Positions 9,625-19,998 of a stretch of 64,000 nt of DNA are shown piece after piece (within the stretch, counting starts at the first letter, position 1; the number at the start of each line of letters is the position of its first letter). The stretch is from assembly GCF_000179595.2 (NCBI RefSeq), contig NZ_JH556657.1, positions 312,669 to 376,668 on the forward strand, written 5' to 3'. The translations under genes and the position numbers were made by a program. Origin of the DNA: Acetivibrio cellulolyticus CD2 (GTDB taxonomy: Bacteria; Bacillota; Clostridia; Acetivibrionales; Acetivibrionaceae). Under the pieces are notes generated by a model. It saw only the letters and a list, made by a program, of their open reading frames with translations. It made no database searches and was not told where the DNA came from.

Positions 9625-10836
9625 CTATTTTGTACCTTTTCTCTTTGCACATCTCAATAATTTTGTATAAAACTCGTTCCTTCGTTTATCCAAAATAGAA
9701 TGATGGTATTGCTTTGATCGTTCAAACAACTTTTTTCTTTCTTTATCTGCTAATTTCCAGTCATCCAAATAGATGGAAATATTATTTGAAAAACATGTTT
9801 CATTATTTTCATTTGCAAGCAACTTTCCATCTAAAAGCTCGCAAAGACCATCTACTTTGGACCCAAAGCAGAGCAATCCACTAGCCATTGCCTCAATAGT
9901 TGATCGTGGTAAACCTTCTCCTATTGAAGGAAAAATTGCAATATGAGCCTTGCATAGTTCAGCTTGAACAGCATCAAATCCTGCTTTCCATCCAACAAAC
10001 TCCAATTTGTCAGCAATCCCTAAACTTCTTCCCAATTCTTCAAACTGAGGACGTAGTTCACCATCTCCAACCAAAATTCCTTTAATATCATATCCTTTAT
10101 TTGAAAGCAGTGCAATTGTCTTAATAAATATATCTTGACCTTTTCTGTTATCTTCCATCTTTCCAGTGTGTATACAAACTACTGTATCTGGCCGCTTCTC
10201 ACTCCACTCATCAAACTTATAGCATTTCTCATCAAGTCTGATAGTAGAATAACTTGCCTCGAAATACTTTTCACTTTCACCTTTCATTCTGCTTTTGCAA
10301 GGGTACATTTCTTGTAATACGTGCTCTGTAACATATGATACACCATTTGCATGACGGCACAAAGATTTTGTTTGAGCTACCATGAACCAAGTAATAGCTG
10401 GTTGATAAAAATGTTGCATAGCTTCCTTTGAAAAATGGGTCGCTGGGTTATTCATGATTTCACAAGCAAACGGCTTCCCACTAAGCCTAACAATTGGATA
10501 AGAAACCAATGAAATTGGGCTTGGTGCTCGAAAAATAACACAATCACAAATATCTATTGCTTTTCTTATTGTTGTTACAATACTAACAAACTTTTTAGCC
10601 AATCCTGCAACGCCTCGGAAATTCGTAAGTTCTACAAACGAAACTCTTTCTCTGTCTGAACGTACCAGACCTGAAGTATCTTGTGTTTTCGATTTCTTAA
10701 ATCTACCACATACAACAATTTCATCAAACACATTGAGATACCTTTCCCAAAATTTCCTGTCAGATTGCTGATCTACCCATACCTCTCCGTTTGGCATTTT
10801 AATAAAATGCTGCTCCTGAATCACCAATAACTTCAT
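9625..10836 (-). CDS. GT4-family glycosyltransferase
   Basis: A second GT-B, group 1 glycosyltransferase (403 aa). The N-terminal half is divergent, with RAPSPISLVSYPIVRLSGKP marking the acceptor-domain end. The C-terminal half has CIHTGKMEDNRKGQDIFI, GILVGDGELRPQFEEL and the E-x7-E motif in SIGEGLPRSTIEAMASG. AAGGAGAAAC precedes the ATG. A 25-bp gap separates it from the GT2 gene upstream and about 140 bp from the GT4 gene downstream. It probably acts in repeat-unit assembly on the undecaprenyl carrier. Confidence 0.88.
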   Translation of the reverse strand: MKLLVIQEQHFIKMPNGEVWVDQQSDRKFWERYLNVFDEIVVCGRFKKSKTQDTSGLVRSDRERVSFVELTNFRGVAGLAKKFVSIVTTIRKAIDICDCVIFRAPSPISLVSYPIVRLSGKPFACEIMNNPATHFSKEAMQHFYQPAITWFMVAQTKSLCRHANGVSYVTEHVLQEMYPCKSRMKGESEKYFEASYSTIRLDEKCYKFDEWSEKRPDTVVCIHTGKMEDNRKGQDIFIKTIALLSNKGYDIKGILVGDGELRPQFEELGRSLGIADKLEFVGWKAGFDAVQAELCKAHIAIFPSIGEGLPRSTIEAMASGLLCFGSKVDGLCELLDGKLLANENNETCFSNNISIYLDDWKLADKERKKLFERSKQYHHSILDKRRNEFYTKLLRCAKRKGTK

Positions 10837-10861
10837 TCATGTTTCTCCTTATTAACAATTT

Positions 10862-11629
10862 TTATAACCATCTAATTCCCCATTTTTTAAAGTATATAAA
10901 AGCAGACTGTAGATGATATTTAAAAAGTATTTTACTTTTGTGGGAACCTTTTTCCCATTTGTGAAGAACAGAAACATCTGGGCAATATTTCAGAGACGAA
11001 ACCTCATTAACTCTTCTACACAAGTCTGCATCTTCTACATACATAAAATACTTATCATCGAACCCATTTAATTGCTTAAATAAATCCGTTCTCACTAATA
11101 AAAAACTTCCTTGAGCAAAAGGTACTTGAAAGGATTTTGTATAATCCATATCTTGCATAGTGTGATATGCAAAACGTTTCTTAAAAACATTTCTGCAAAA
11201 CATTCGTATAAACATATCTACAATGGTAATTTCACGCCTATACACCCACAGTATCTCGCCATTGTGGTTTACAATTTTAGGCACAACCATACCAATTGTT
11301 TCATCTGACATAAAGCTAATTAACCTGGAAAAGACGTCCTCTTTGACTATAATATCTGGATTGACAATGGCATGATATTTTGAATCAATTTCGTAAATCA
11401 TGTAGTTATGTCCTTTTCCAAAACCTAAATTTTCGCCTGTGTGGACATATTCAACATCAGAATATTGCATTACAAACCTTCTGTAATCCTCTTGCTCATT
11501 AGCATTATCAATAATATAAATTTTTTTGTTGATTTTGGGATCCGTATATTTCTCAATGGTTTCAACGGCATTTTTAACATCGTCAAAATTGTTATACGAA
11601 ACAATTGAAATTGTCAAAAGATTCTTCAC
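10862..11629 (-). CDS. GT2-family glycosyltransferase (rhamnosyltransferase-like)
   Basis: GT-A fold glycosyltransferase of 255 residues with no membrane segment. It shows the N-terminal nucleotide-binding SIVSYNNFDDVKNAVETIE, a metal-site region VNPDIIVKEDVF in place of a strict DXD, and YVEDADLCRRV, seen in rhamnosyltransferase-like GT2 proteins. The start is GTG at 11629 with GAGGTGG just upstream. With four dTDP-rhamnose genes in the same locus, a rhamnosyl donor is reasonable but inferred. About 220 bp of non-coding sequence separates it from the dehydrogenase gene upstream. Confidence 0.87.
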   Translation of the reverse strand: MKNLLTISIVSYNNFDDVKNAVETIEKYTDPKINKKIYIIDNANEQEDYRRFVMQYSDVEYVHTGENLGFGKGHNYMIYEIDSKYHAIVNPDIIVKEDVFSRLISFMSDETIGMVVPKIVNHNGEILWVYRREITIVDMFIRMFCRNVFKKRFAYHTMQDMDYTKSFQVPFAQGSFLLVRTDLFKQLNGFDDKYFMYVEDADLCRRVNEVSSLKYCPDVSVLHKWEKGSHKSKILFKYHLQSAFIYFKKWGIRWL

Positions 11630-11849
11630 TCTACCACCTCTAACTATTCTATCATCAATACTCTTGAACCTTAAATGTATCTTTCATTTCTAATCATTTT
11701 TGGTCTTTGGCTCAGATTCAACTTCGGGCTATCTACAATGTACAAGCTTCCTTTGTTAACTATAGAAAAAACTTCAATGTCCGTTATATATACATATTTG
11801 TCAATATGCTTCAAACAATATTTTATAGACTAATACACTTTTAATTGCA

Positions 11850-13091
11850 TTAATCTCTTCTAAATAAGTCTCTCGTATAAACTTTTTCCTCAACATCATC
11901 TAGCTCGCTATCATATCGGTTAGCAATGATGGCGTCAGAAACCTTCTTGAATTCATCCAAATCACTCACAACCGTGCTACCAAAGAAAGTAGAACCATTC
12001 TCTAATGCTGGTTCATAAATAACAACCGTGGCTCCTTTTGCCTTGATACGCTTAATGACACCCTGGATAGAAGACTGGCGGAAGTTATCGCTATTTGCCT
12101 TCATAGTCAAACGGTAAACGCCTACTGTTACAATCTTCTCACGGCTACTATCATAGCGGCTGTTTGCACTGTAGTAACCAGCTTTCTCCAAAATACGGTC
12201 AGCAATAAAATCCTTTCTTGTTCTGTTTGCTTCCACAATCGCTTCGATTAAGTTTTCTGGTACGTCCTTGTAATTTGCCAAAAGCTGTTTCGTGTCTTTC
12301 GGCAAACAGTAGCCTCCATAGCCAAAGGAAGGATTGTTGTAATGTGTACCTATTCTTGGGTCTAAACCAATACCTTCAATAATTTGTTTTGTATTTAAAC
12401 CACGTATCTCAGCATATGTATCCAGCTCGTTGAAATAGGAGACTCTTAATGCAAGGTATGTATTTGAAAAGAGTTTTACAGCTTCTGCTTCAGTGAGTGC
12501 TGTAAACAACACAGGAATATCTTCCTTAATAGCACCACCAGCAAGTAACCCAGCAAAAGTTCTAGCAGCCTGATCCAACCTTTCATCATTCTCAGGTCGA
12601 CCTATAATAATACGGCTCGGATAAAGGTTATCATACAGAGCACAACCTTCTCTAAGGAATTCAGGTGAGAAAATGATGTTATCAGAACCGTACTTTCCCC
12701 TCATTTCAACAGTAAAACCTACTGGCACAGTAGACTTTACGACAATAATTGCTTCTGGGTTTACCTTCATAACCAATTGAATAACATCCTCAACAGATCT
12801 TGTATCAAAGTAGTTCTTTACAGGATCATAGTTAGTCGGTGTAGAAATAATAACAAAATCAGCGTTCTTATACGCCATTTCTCCATCGGTAGTAGCTGTC
12901 AAGTCCAACTCATGAGAAACTAGATACTCTTCAATCTCAGCATCCACAATTGGAGGTTTTTTATTATTAATCATTTCTACCTTTTCGGGTATAATATCTA
13001 CAGCATATACTTTATTTTTTTGAGCCAACAAAATAGCGTTTGAAAGGCCAACATATCCAATTCCAGCCACAGCAATGCAAATTTTATTCAT
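11850..13091 (-). CDS. ugd: UDP-glucose 6-dehydrogenase
   Basis: NAD-dependent oxidation of UDP-glucose to UDP-glucuronate. The N-terminal Rossmann motif is [15 protein letters not shown]. The catalytic cysteine lies in [16 protein letters not shown], and the C-terminal UDP-binding domain follows; the length of 413 residues fits the short bacterial class. It is 35 bp downstream of a UDP-glucuronate 4-epimerase-like gene, so the pair would supply UDP-glucuronate and UDP-galacturonate. Related UDP-ManNAc dehydrogenases share the fold, but the linked epimerase favours the glucose enzyme. Confidence 0.9.
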   Translation of the reverse strand: MNKICIAVAGIGYVGLSNAILLAQKNKVYAVDIIPEKVEMINNKKPPIVDAEIEEYLVSHELDLTATTDGEMAYKNADFVIISTPTNYDPVKNYFDTRSVEDVIQLVMKVNPEAIIVVKSTVPVGFTVEMRGKYGSDNIIFSPEFLREGCALYDNLYPSRIIIGRPENDERLDQAARTFAGLLAGGAIKEDIPVLFTALTEAEAVKLFSNTYLALRVSYFNELDTYAEIRGLNTKQIIEGIGLDPRIGTHYNNPSFGYGGYCLPKDTKQLLANYKDVPENLIEAIVEANRTRKDFIADRILEKAGYYSANSRYDSSREKIVTVGVYRLTMKANSDNFRQSSIQGVIKRIKAKGATVVIYEPALENGSTFFGSTVVSDLDEFKKVSDAIIANRYDSELDDVEEKVYTRDLFRRD

Positions 13092-13126
13092 TTCCTTTTC
13101 CCCCCAAATTATCTAGAATTAACACA

Positions 13127-14170
13127 TTATTTGTAGTATTCCTTATACCACTTAGCAAACTTCTCAAGACCTTTTGCCAGTCCAGTACTCGGCTTGAACC
13201 CAAAGTCCTTTACTAGCTCATCTACATCCGCATAAGTCTGATAAACATCGCCCGGTTGCATCGGCAACAGTTCCTTCTCAGCAGGCAGTGTAATAATGCC
13301 CTCGGCCATCAAACACTTTTCCAGTGTCTCAACAAAATACATCAGGCTTTCTGGCTGGTTATTTCCGATGTTATAAACTTTGTACTTCACACCATCCTCG
13401 TTGAAATCAGGTGATTTTTGCATGACATTCACAACTCCTGTGACAATATCATCTATGTAAGTAAAATCACGATACATATCACCATAGTTGAAAATCTGAA
13501 TTTTCTGCCCCTTAACCATCTTATTAGTAAAGCCAAAGTATGCCATGTCCGGTCGACCTGCAGGGCCATAAACGGTAAAAAAGCGAAGCCCTGTAGATGG
13601 GATACCATAAAGCTTTGAATATGCATGAGCCATCAACTCATTAGATTTCTTAGTTGCAGCATAGAGAGATACAGGATTGTCCACCTTATCTTCTGTAGCA
13701 TACGGCACCTTCTTGTTTGATCCATAAACAGAACTGGAACTTGCATATACCAAATGCTCAACACCAGTACAGCCTTCATCATAAGAATAACGGCATGCTT
13801 CAAGGATATTAAAAAAGCCCATCAAATTGCTCTCCACATAGGCCCTTGGGTTAGTGATGGAATAACGAACACCTGCTTGTGCTGCAAGGTTCACCACAAT
13901 TTGAGGCTTGTATATACTGAAGATATCATCCACTACTGTTTTATCCGCAATGCTTCCTTTAATAAATGTGAAAGCCGTGTTCTGCTGAAGTTCTGCAAGA
14001 CGCATTTCTTTCAGACCAACATCATAATAATCATTCATATTGTCAATACCGATAAGCCTAATACCTTCGAATGTTTTCAACAACTCCCTTGCTAGATAAG
14101 AACCTATAAAACCCGCTATTCCCGTAATAAGAATAGTTTTATTTTTCAAATCAATATTAAAATTCGTCAT
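13127..14170 (-). CDS. UDP-glucuronate 4-epimerase-like NAD-dependent epimerase
   Basis: Extended short-chain dehydrogenase/reductase of 347 residues. It has GIAGFIGSYLARELL at the N-terminus, AAQAGVRYSITNPRAYVESN (a signature of UDP-glucuronate epimerases), SSSSVYGSNKKVP and the catalytic YAATKKSNE tyrosine-lysine pair. It would convert UDP-glucuronate to UDP-galacturonate at C4. GCAAGGAGAG precedes the ATG. About 275 bp of non-coding DNA lies between it and rfbA upstream. Substrate assignment follows from the family signature and the adjacent ugd. Confidence 0.87.
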   Translation of the reverse strand: MTNFNIDLKNKTILITGIAGFIGSYLARELLKTFEGIRLIGIDNMNDYYDVGLKEMRLAELQQNTAFTFIKGSIADKTVVDDIFSIYKPQIVVNLAAQAGVRYSITNPRAYVESNLMGFFNILEACRYSYDEGCTGVEHLVYASSSSVYGSNKKVPYATEDKVDNPVSLYAATKKSNELMAHAYSKLYGIPSTGLRFFTVYGPAGRPDMAYFGFTNKMVKGQKIQIFNYGDMYRDFTYIDDIVTGVVNVMQKSPDFNEDGVKYKVYNIGNNQPESLMYFVETLEKCLMAEGIITLPAEKELLPMQPGDVYQTYADVDELVKDFGFKPSTGLAKGLEKFAKWYKEYYK

Positions 14171-14445
14171 AATACTCTCCTTGCTAATTATATTTCTATT
14201 TTTGTCATATCATATTTACTGTTGCCAACCTTTAGAACTTTCTTTACAACTTCTAGTGCCAATACATAAATTCTATCCTCTTGGTGGCATATTACAATGT
14301 GCAAAGCTACACCCATTTCACCTATCAATCTCAATAAGTTACAATAACTCCACTATATGTTCCCTATTGACAGATAACGCCCCCAACGATTAACAATCAA
14401 TAAGTGCCTCAAAAGAATAGTATCTCTGTTAAGCAAAGTCTAATA

Positions 14446-15315
14446 TTAAATATCTAATAAATCCTCTATATAATTTCCATATGAATTATTTAACTTACTA
14501 CTTGTAATATAATTTCTCAACTCGTCTTTTGTAATAAATTTACTCTTTAAAGCAATTTCCTCAAGGCATGCTATATAAAGCCCTTGCCTTTCTTGAATAG
14601 TTTGAATAAAGTTAGACGCCTTAAGCAGGTCAGAGTGCGTCCCTGTATCTAGCCAGGCCATACCTCTTCCAAATAGCTCTACCTTAAGCTTTTCTTTCCT
14701 TAAAAACTCCATATTTAAATCGGTAATTTCCAGCTCACCTCTTTGTGAAGGCTTTAAACTCTTCGCAATATCCACTACACTGTTATCATAAAAATATAAG
14801 CCGGGAACTGCATAATTGGATTTCGGATTTTTAGGTTTTTCCTCGATGGATATAACATTGTTATTCTCATCAAATTCAACAACACCATATGCTGAAGGAT
14901 TTTTTACATAATATCCGAAAATTGTAGCTCCATCTTTTCTTTCCACTGCTTTTTTCAAGATCTGATCAAATGATTGACCATAGAATATGTTGTCTCCAAG
15001 AATAAGGGCTACGTTGTCATCCCCTATAAACTCGTCACCAATTATAAAGGCTTGTGCAAGTCCATTTGGCTCAGGCTGTACTGCATAGGAAAACCGGACC
15101 CCTAAATTACTTCCATCTCCAAGAAGACCTTCAAACAAAGGTAAATCCCTGGGAGTAGAAATTATAAGTATTTCACGTATTCCTGCCAGCATTAACACCG
15201 ATAATGGATAATAGATCATAGGTTTATCATATATTGGAAGGAGTTGTTTCGAAATTCCCTTAGTTATAGGATGTAATCGTGTTCCTGCTCCCCCAGCAAG
15301 TACTATACCTTTCAT
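14446..15315 (-). CDS. rfbA: Glucose-1-phosphate thymidylyltransferase
   Basis: Makes dTDP-glucose from dTTP and glucose-1-phosphate, the first step of dTDP-L-rhamnose synthesis. The nucleotide-binding signature [20 protein letters not shown] is at residues 8-27, followed by [11 protein letters not shown] and [10 protein letters not shown]. Length 289 residues is standard for RmlA. It is last in the rfbC-rfbD-rfbB-rfbA run, 24 bp after rfbB, with an AAGGGGAATTAAG ribosome binding site. Confidence 0.96.
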   Translation of the reverse strand: MKGIVLAGGAGTRLHPITKGISKQLLPIYDKPMIYYPLSVLMLAGIREILIISTPRDLPLFEGLLGDGSNLGVRFSYAVQPEPNGLAQAFIIGDEFIGDDNVALILGDNIFYGQSFDQILKKAVERKDGATIFGYYVKNPSAYGVVEFDENNNVISIEEKPKNPKSNYAVPGLYFYDNSVVDIAKSLKPSQRGELEITDLNMEFLRKEKLKVELFGRGMAWLDTGTHSDLLKASNFIQTIQERQGLYIACLEEIALKSKFITKDELRNYITSSKLNNSYGNYIEDLLDI

Positions 15316-15339
15316 GCTTAATTCCCCTTATACTTATAT

Positions 15340-16434
15340 TTAAGAAACTCTTTCATCTTTTTTTTCGTACATTTGTCTGTAATATTCCTGATATTGGCCC
15401 GATGTAACATTTTCAATCCATTTTGCATTTTTAAGGTACCACTTTATCGTCTCAACAATACCCTGTTCAAATGCCGTCTCTGGCAGCCATCCGATTTCAG
15501 ATGAAATTTTTGCGGGATCAATAGCATATCTTCTGTCATGACCTTTTCTATCCTTCACAAATTTTATAAGCTCATCGGAAATATGGTTTCTTCTTGGATC
15601 GCTTTCATCCAAAGTATTCTGCACCGTTTTGATTATCGTCTTTATAATCTCTATATTCTGCCTCTCGTTGTGCCCGCCAATATTATATACTTCACCTAGT
15701 TTGCCGTTATTAATAACCTGATCAATTGCAAGACAATGATCCTCAACATACAACCAGTCCCTTATGTTTTTTCCATCTCCATAAACAGGAAGTTCCTTAC
15801 CGCTTAATACATTATTTATAACCAAAGGAATTAACTTTTCAGGGAATTGGTATCTTCCATAATTGTTGCTGCATCTTGTTATATTTACTGGCATTTTATA
15901 AGTATCAAAATATGCCTTTACAATCATATCCGCTGCAGCTTTACTTGCAGAATAAGGACTGTGGGGATCAAGAGGAGTATTTTCAGTAAAATATCCTTCA
16001 TGCTCTAATGAACCATATACCTCATCAGTAGAAACCTGTAAAAACTTCTTTCCGGGTAAAAATGTGTCATCTTCCTTTTCCCAATAATTCTTTGCAATAT
16101 TTAACAAGCACTGAGTTCCCAAAACATTTGTCCTTACAAATACCTCCGGATCTTTTATACTCCTGTCCACATGGCTCTCTGCTGCAAAGTTCACCACATA
16201 ATCTATTTCATTATTTTTAAATATCTCCTCAATTTTATCCTTATCACATATATCAGCCTTGATAAAGGTGTAATTCTCTTTGTTCTCAAGACCCTTTAAG
16301 TTTTCAAGATTGCCTGCATATGTAAGCAAATCTACATTAATAATTCTTATACTATTACCATACTTATTTATCATACAATGTATAAAATTCGACCCAATAA
16401 AACCTGCTCCACCGGTAACCAAATATGTTTTCAT
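15340..16434 (-). CDS. rfbB: dTDP-glucose 4,6-dehydratase
   Basis: Second enzyme of dTDP-rhamnose synthesis, giving dTDP-4-keto-6-deoxyglucose. It shows the NAD-binding VTGGAGFIGSNFIHCM, the STDEVYGSLEHEG substrate-site region and the catalytic YSASKAAAD Tyr-Lys motif; length 364 residues is typical. It starts one base after the rfbD stop codon, which implies translational coupling. A slightly charged C-terminal tail (YEKKDERVS) is unremarkable. Confidence 0.96.
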   Translation of the reverse strand: MKTYLVTGGAGFIGSNFIHCMINKYGNSIRIINVDLLTYAGNLENLKGLENKENYTFIKADICDKDKIEEIFKNNEIDYVVNFAAESHVDRSIKDPEVFVRTNVLGTQCLLNIAKNYWEKEDDTFLPGKKFLQVSTDEVYGSLEHEGYFTENTPLDPHSPYSASKAAADMIVKAYFDTYKMPVNITRCSNNYGRYQFPEKLIPLVINNVLSGKELPVYGDGKNIRDWLYVEDHCLAIDQVINNGKLGEVYNIGGHNERQNIEIIKTIIKTVQNTLDESDPRRNHISDELIKFVKDRKGHDRRYAIDPAKISSEIGWLPETAFEQGIVETIKWYLKNAKWIENVTSGQYQEYYRQMYEKKDERVS

Positions 16435-16435
16435 G

Positions 16436-17293
16436 TTATCCCTGCCTTTTCAAATATATTTCCAGAGCTTCTTGCCATTCTTTAAACATATAGCTTGATG
16501 TCCTCTTAAGCATATAATTTTCCAAAACTGAATACTTAGGTCTTGGTGTAGGACTTGGATACTCCTCTGTTGAACAAGAAAGTACCTTTGTTGTTATTCC
16601 TTTCTTAAGGAATATTTCTTTTGTAAATTCATACCATGTACACTGTCCCTCACATGTTCCATGAAAAAGTCCATAGTTTTCAGTATCAATCAGACATCTA
16701 ATCATCCTTGTGAGCTCTTCCGTACTTGTAGGAGTTCCTCGCTGATCATCTACAACCTTTATTTCATCCTTGGCTTTCGAAAGTTCCAACATTGTTCTGA
16801 CAAAGTTTTTCCCTTCACCATAGAGCCATGCTGTTCTTATAATAAAATGCTTGTCATTAAACAACCGGACAAAATTCTCACCTTCAAGCTTTGTTTTACC
16901 ATAGGCTGTTTTCGGATAAGTATCATCAAATTCCATATAAGGTCTTATATTATTATCTTTTAATACACCTGCACCATCAAACACATAATCCGTTGATATA
17001 TGTACTATTTTTGCATTTACTTCCTTCGATGCAATGGAAAGATTTCTAGGACCTATCGCATTAACAGCAAACGCACTGTCAAAATCTTTTTCGCAAGCAT
17101 CTACATTCGTATAAGCAGCACAATTGATAATAGCATCAGGACTGACCCTTCTAACCATGGATAAAACTTCATCGAGATTTGTGATATTTATTTCCTTTAA
17201 ATCTACTGCAGTAATATCGTAACAACTCTTATCAAATTGACGTAAAACTTCTTTTCCCAACTGTCCTTCTGACCCTGTCACTATAACCTTCAT
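16436..17293 (-). CDS. rfbD: dTDP-4-dehydrorhamnose reductase
   Basis: Last enzyme of the dTDP-L-rhamnose pathway. It has GSEGQLGKEVLRQF at the N-terminus, VHISTDYVFDGAG, and YGKTKLEGENFV with the catalytic Tyr-Lys pair. The open frame begins at a GTG at 17302, but the ATG at 17293 (MKVIVTGSEG) has GGTGAGG eight bases upstream, so the shorter 285-residue product is preferred. It lies 16 bp after rfbC and is coupled to rfbB. Confidence 0.95.
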   Translation of the reverse strand: MKVIVTGSEGQLGKEVLRQFDKSCYDITAVDLKEINITNLDEVLSMVRRVSPDAIINCAAYTNVDACEKDFDSAFAVNAIGPRNLSIASKEVNAKIVHISTDYVFDGAGVLKDNNIRPYMEFDDTYPKTAYGKTKLEGENFVRLFNDKHFIIRTAWLYGEGKNFVRTMLELSKAKDEIKVVDDQRGTPTSTEELTRMIRCLIDTENYGLFHGTCEGQCTWYEFTKEIFLKKGITTKVLSCSTEEYPSPTPRPKYSVLENYMLKRTSSYMFKEWQEALEIYLKRQG

Positions 17294-17309
17294 TGCACAC
17301 ACCTCACCA

Positions 17310-17873
17310 TCATAATCCTGTTTCTTTTAAACTTGGCAATACTTTGTCTTTTTCAGATAATATAAATTCACAGCCAATATTCGGCCAATCAATTGCAATA
17401 TCTTTGTCCTTGTATATTATTCCTGCATCATATTCAGGATGATATATATTTGTAGTCTTATACGAAAACTCCGTATCGTCTTCCATTGTCAAAAAGGCAT
17501 GTCCAAATCCTTCTGGAATGTAAAACATCGTTTTATTTTCTTCCGTCAATTCAATAGCATACCATTTTCCAAAAGTCTCACTACCTTTTCTTAGGTCTAC
17601 CGCAACATCATAGACCCTTCCTTTTATAACCCTTACCAATTTGCCTTGAGCATATTTAGTTTGGAAATGAATTCCTCTAAGTACACCTTTTTTTGATTTT
17701 GAATGATTGTCCTGAACAAATTCCATATTGAGACCCAGTTCCTCAAAAGATGCCTTGTTATAGGACTCCATGAAAAATCCCCTACTGTCTCCAAAAACCT
17801 TTGATTCGATAATTACCAAGTCTCTAATACCTGTTTGCTTTATTGAAAAGTTATTCATATTATTCAAATCCAT
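17310..17873 (-). CDS. rfbC: dTDP-4-dehydrorhamnose 3,5-epimerase
   Basis: Cupin-type epimerase of the dTDP-rhamnose pathway (187 aa). It shows DSRGFFMESYN, FVQDNHSKSKKGVLRGIHFQ with the catalytic histidine, and YIPEGFGHAFLTMEDDTEF. It is the first of the four rml genes, 54 bp after the Wzz-kinase. Two ATGs 15 bases apart (17873 and 17858) are both possible, and the AGGGG before the first is very close to it, so the start is uncertain by five residues. Confidence 0.95.
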   Translation of the reverse strand: MDLNNMNNFSIKQTGIRDLVIIESKVFGDSRGFFMESYNKASFEELGLNMEFVQDNHSKSKKGVLRGIHFQTKYAQGKLVRVIKGRVYDVAVDLRKGSETFGKWYAIELTEENKTMFYIPEGFGHAFLTMEDDTEFSYKTTNIYHPEYDAGIIYKDKDIAIDWPNIGCEFILSEKDKVLPSLKETGL

Positions 17874-17927
17874 CCCCTATCACATTATTATAATTCAATT
17901 ACCTATACATCTAGTAATAACTTTCGT

Positions 17928-19322
17928 CTATTTATACTCGTAATTGTAATAGCTAGCTCTTCCTGTATCTATTTTTGTTAGAACAGCACCAACAATGTTA
18001 GAATTAACACTGTCAAGAGCCTTCTTAGCTCTCTTTGCCATATCTATTCTTGTTTGACTGCTGGCACATACAAGTACCGTTCCATCTGCTATACCTGCAA
18101 GAATAGCAGCGTCTGTAACTTGTCCCACAGGTGGAGTATCAATTATTATAAGGTCATATTCACTTTTCAATTGCTCCAGCAATTGATTCATCCTGTTTGA
18201 ACTTAAAATCTCAGCAGGATTTGGAGGAATTGGTCCACTAGAAATAATATTTAGATTTGGAATTCCATCTACTGTAGCTGGCTTTACTTTTTTGCTTTCT
18301 TTATCCTCTGTAAGCATATTGGTTATACCTTCATTGTTTTTAATTCCAAAATAGAGGTGAACCTTTGGTTTTCTCAAGTCAGTATCTATCACTAAAACTT
18401 TCTTTCCTGATTTAGCAAGCGCCACAGCCATATTAACAGCTGTTACTGTTTTACCGTCACCAAGCGATGGACTCGTAACTACAATAGTCTTTAATTCTTT
18501 GTCTACACTTATATAGTGAAGATTGGTACGAATCTCTCTAAAAGCTTCAGAAGCTGGTGCTTTAGGATCATTCTTAGTAACAAGATTTTTAAGATAATCC
18601 TGTTCAAGCTGTTTCTGGTCTTTCTTCTTCTGCTTGCCCCTTTTTCCTCCTTCAAACTTCGGTACAACACCTATAAGATTCAAACCTAGTTGTTTCTCAA
18701 CTTCTTCAGGCTTTTTAAATGTATAGTCCATCATTTCCAAAATATAAATCAATGCGGCGCCCAACGCTATTCCCAGTACTCCGGCTAATCCAACATTCTT
18801 TTTCTTACTAGGGCTAACAGGTGATTCAGGTATCTTTGCAGTATCAATAACCTTTACATTCTTTACTTCAATGATATCTGAAGCCATTTGTTTGATTACA
18901 AGTGCCAGTTCATTTACAACATTAGCTGCCAGCTCTGGATCTGTATCTTCATAACTTATGCTGAATATTCTTGAATCCTTTACAGTTTCAACATTTACAC
19001 TGCCCTTGAACTTATTTGCATTAACACCAAGCTTTTGTTTTATGCTTTCAGCAACAAGATCGGATTTCAGTAATTCCCTATAGTCAGTTACAAGCTGATT
19101 ATTTACCTGAATATCAGCAAAACTTAAACTTGCAAGTTTACCAGATTCCTTACCTAAAAAAAGCGTTGTCTGGGCTTTATAGACAGGCTTTATGTAGTAT
19201 TGAGTTATTGCAAAGGAAGATCCTACAGCTATAATAAAGCAAATCGCTATTAAATACCATTTCTTTAAGATTACAAATATAATCTCCCTTATATCAATTT
19301 CAACAAAATCATTTTTCTCCAT
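17928..19322 (-). CDS. Wzz-type chain-length regulator fused to a bacterial tyrosine kinase
   Basis: A Wzc/CapAB-like copolymerase that controls polymer length and export by cycles of tyrosine autophosphorylation. The N-terminal Wzz domain has membrane segments near residues 20-38 and 178-197, the second after a PESPVSPSKK proline-rich motif. The C-terminal kinase has Walker A SPSLGDGKTVTAVN, Walker A' VLVIDTDLRKP and Walker B LIIIDTPPV. It ends in a tyrosine cluster (SYYNYEYK), the expected autophosphorylation site. Membrane and kinase parts are one polypeptide, unlike the split CpsC/CpsD pair of streptococci. The phosphatase at 20046-20837 is the natural antagonist. Confidence 0.94.
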   Translation of the reverse strand: MEKNDFVEIDIREIIFVILKKWYLIAICFIIAVGSSFAITQYYIKPVYKAQTTLFLGKESGKLASLSFADIQVNNQLVTDYRELLKSDLVAESIKQKLGVNANKFKGSVNVETVKDSRIFSISYEDTDPELAANVVNELALVIKQMASDIIEVKNVKVIDTAKIPESPVSPSKKKNVGLAGVLGIALGAALIYILEMMDYTFKKPEEVEKQLGLNLIGVVPKFEGGKRGKQKKKDQKQLEQDYLKNLVTKNDPKAPASEAFREIRTNLHYISVDKELKTIVVTSPSLGDGKTVTAVNMAVALAKSGKKVLVIDTDLRKPKVHLYFGIKNNEGITNMLTEDKESKKVKPATVDGIPNLNIISSGPIPPNPAEILSSNRMNQLLEQLKSEYDLIIIDTPPVGQVTDAAILAGIADGTVLVCASSQTRIDMAKRAKKALDSVNSNIVGAVLTKIDTGRASYYNYEYK

Positions 19323-19348
19323 CCTACTAAATCCCCTTTTCTAATTAA

Positions 19349-19972
19349 TTAAACTTCAGATAACAAATATGAATACTCATAAAATAGTTCTTTAGCGCGT
19401 TCATAGTCTCCACCAAGCGTATTTTTCAAGTACGCTTTGAGTTGTGTCGTCTCTTCATCATCAAGACCATCATCCATTAGTCCTTGAATATAACCTATAT
19501 TTACTGATGAATAGATTCTTCTAAAATCTGCAAGGTCATTAGGATCAATCTCATCTCTATGTTCCTCTATCTTTCTATCAACCCAACTCCCTGAAGTTGC
19601 TTTCTCTGTTTTTGCAGGAGTAGGTTCAATACCCTTTCCATCAGTAACAACTGACTCTGCCGATTCCACACCATTATCTACTTCTGTAGTTTTCGGCGTA
19701 GCAGATGGAGTTGGAATCACTAGAGATACATCTGATGTGTACTTGGTACTTGCTGAAACCGAAGGTGTCTCAAGCCTAACATCACTAGTAGCCTCATTTA
19801 TAACTTCATTATCAACTCTTTGAGTACTTAATTTGACCGGTGTTTTTGTCTCTGATAGTCCTCCCTCAGGATTATCTCTTGTTGTGCTATCTCTATTCAA
19901 TAAGATAGGCACTAAAAAACCTGCACATACAGTCAGCAGTACAGCAAGGATTAAAACAACCCCTTTTTTCAT
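19349..19972 (-). CDS. Membrane-anchored Thr/Ser-rich protein of unknown function
   Basis: I do not recognise a family. The 207 residues start with one hydrophobic segment (about residues 4-25), with a short charged N-terminus. A long Thr/Ser/Pro/Val-rich stretch (about 30-130) looks like an extracytoplasmic linker. The acidic C-terminal domain is probably helical (DRKIEEHRDEIDPNDLADF to YEYSYLLSEV). It is the first gene after a good sigma-A promoter and lies 26 bp before the Wzz-kinase, so it may be an accessory to polymer export or its regulation. AAAGGAG precedes the ATG. Confidence 0.75.
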   Translation of the reverse strand: MKKGVVLILAVLLTVCAGFLVPILLNRDSTTRDNPEGGLSETKTPVKLSTQRVDNEVINEATSDVRLETPSVSASTKYTSDVSLVIPTPSATPKTTEVDNGVESAESVVTDGKGIEPTPAKTEKATSGSWVDRKIEEHRDEIDPNDLADFRRIYSSVNIGYIQGLMDDGLDDEETTQLKAYLKNTLGGDYERAKELFYEYSYLLSEV

Positions 19973-19998
19973 TTAATTACTCCTTTAACCCAAGAACT

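Noticed and set aside
14181-14393. Open frame of 70 codons in the gap between rfbA and the epimerase gene
   Set aside because: No ribosome binding site, low-complexity AT-rich translation, on the strand opposite to the operon.
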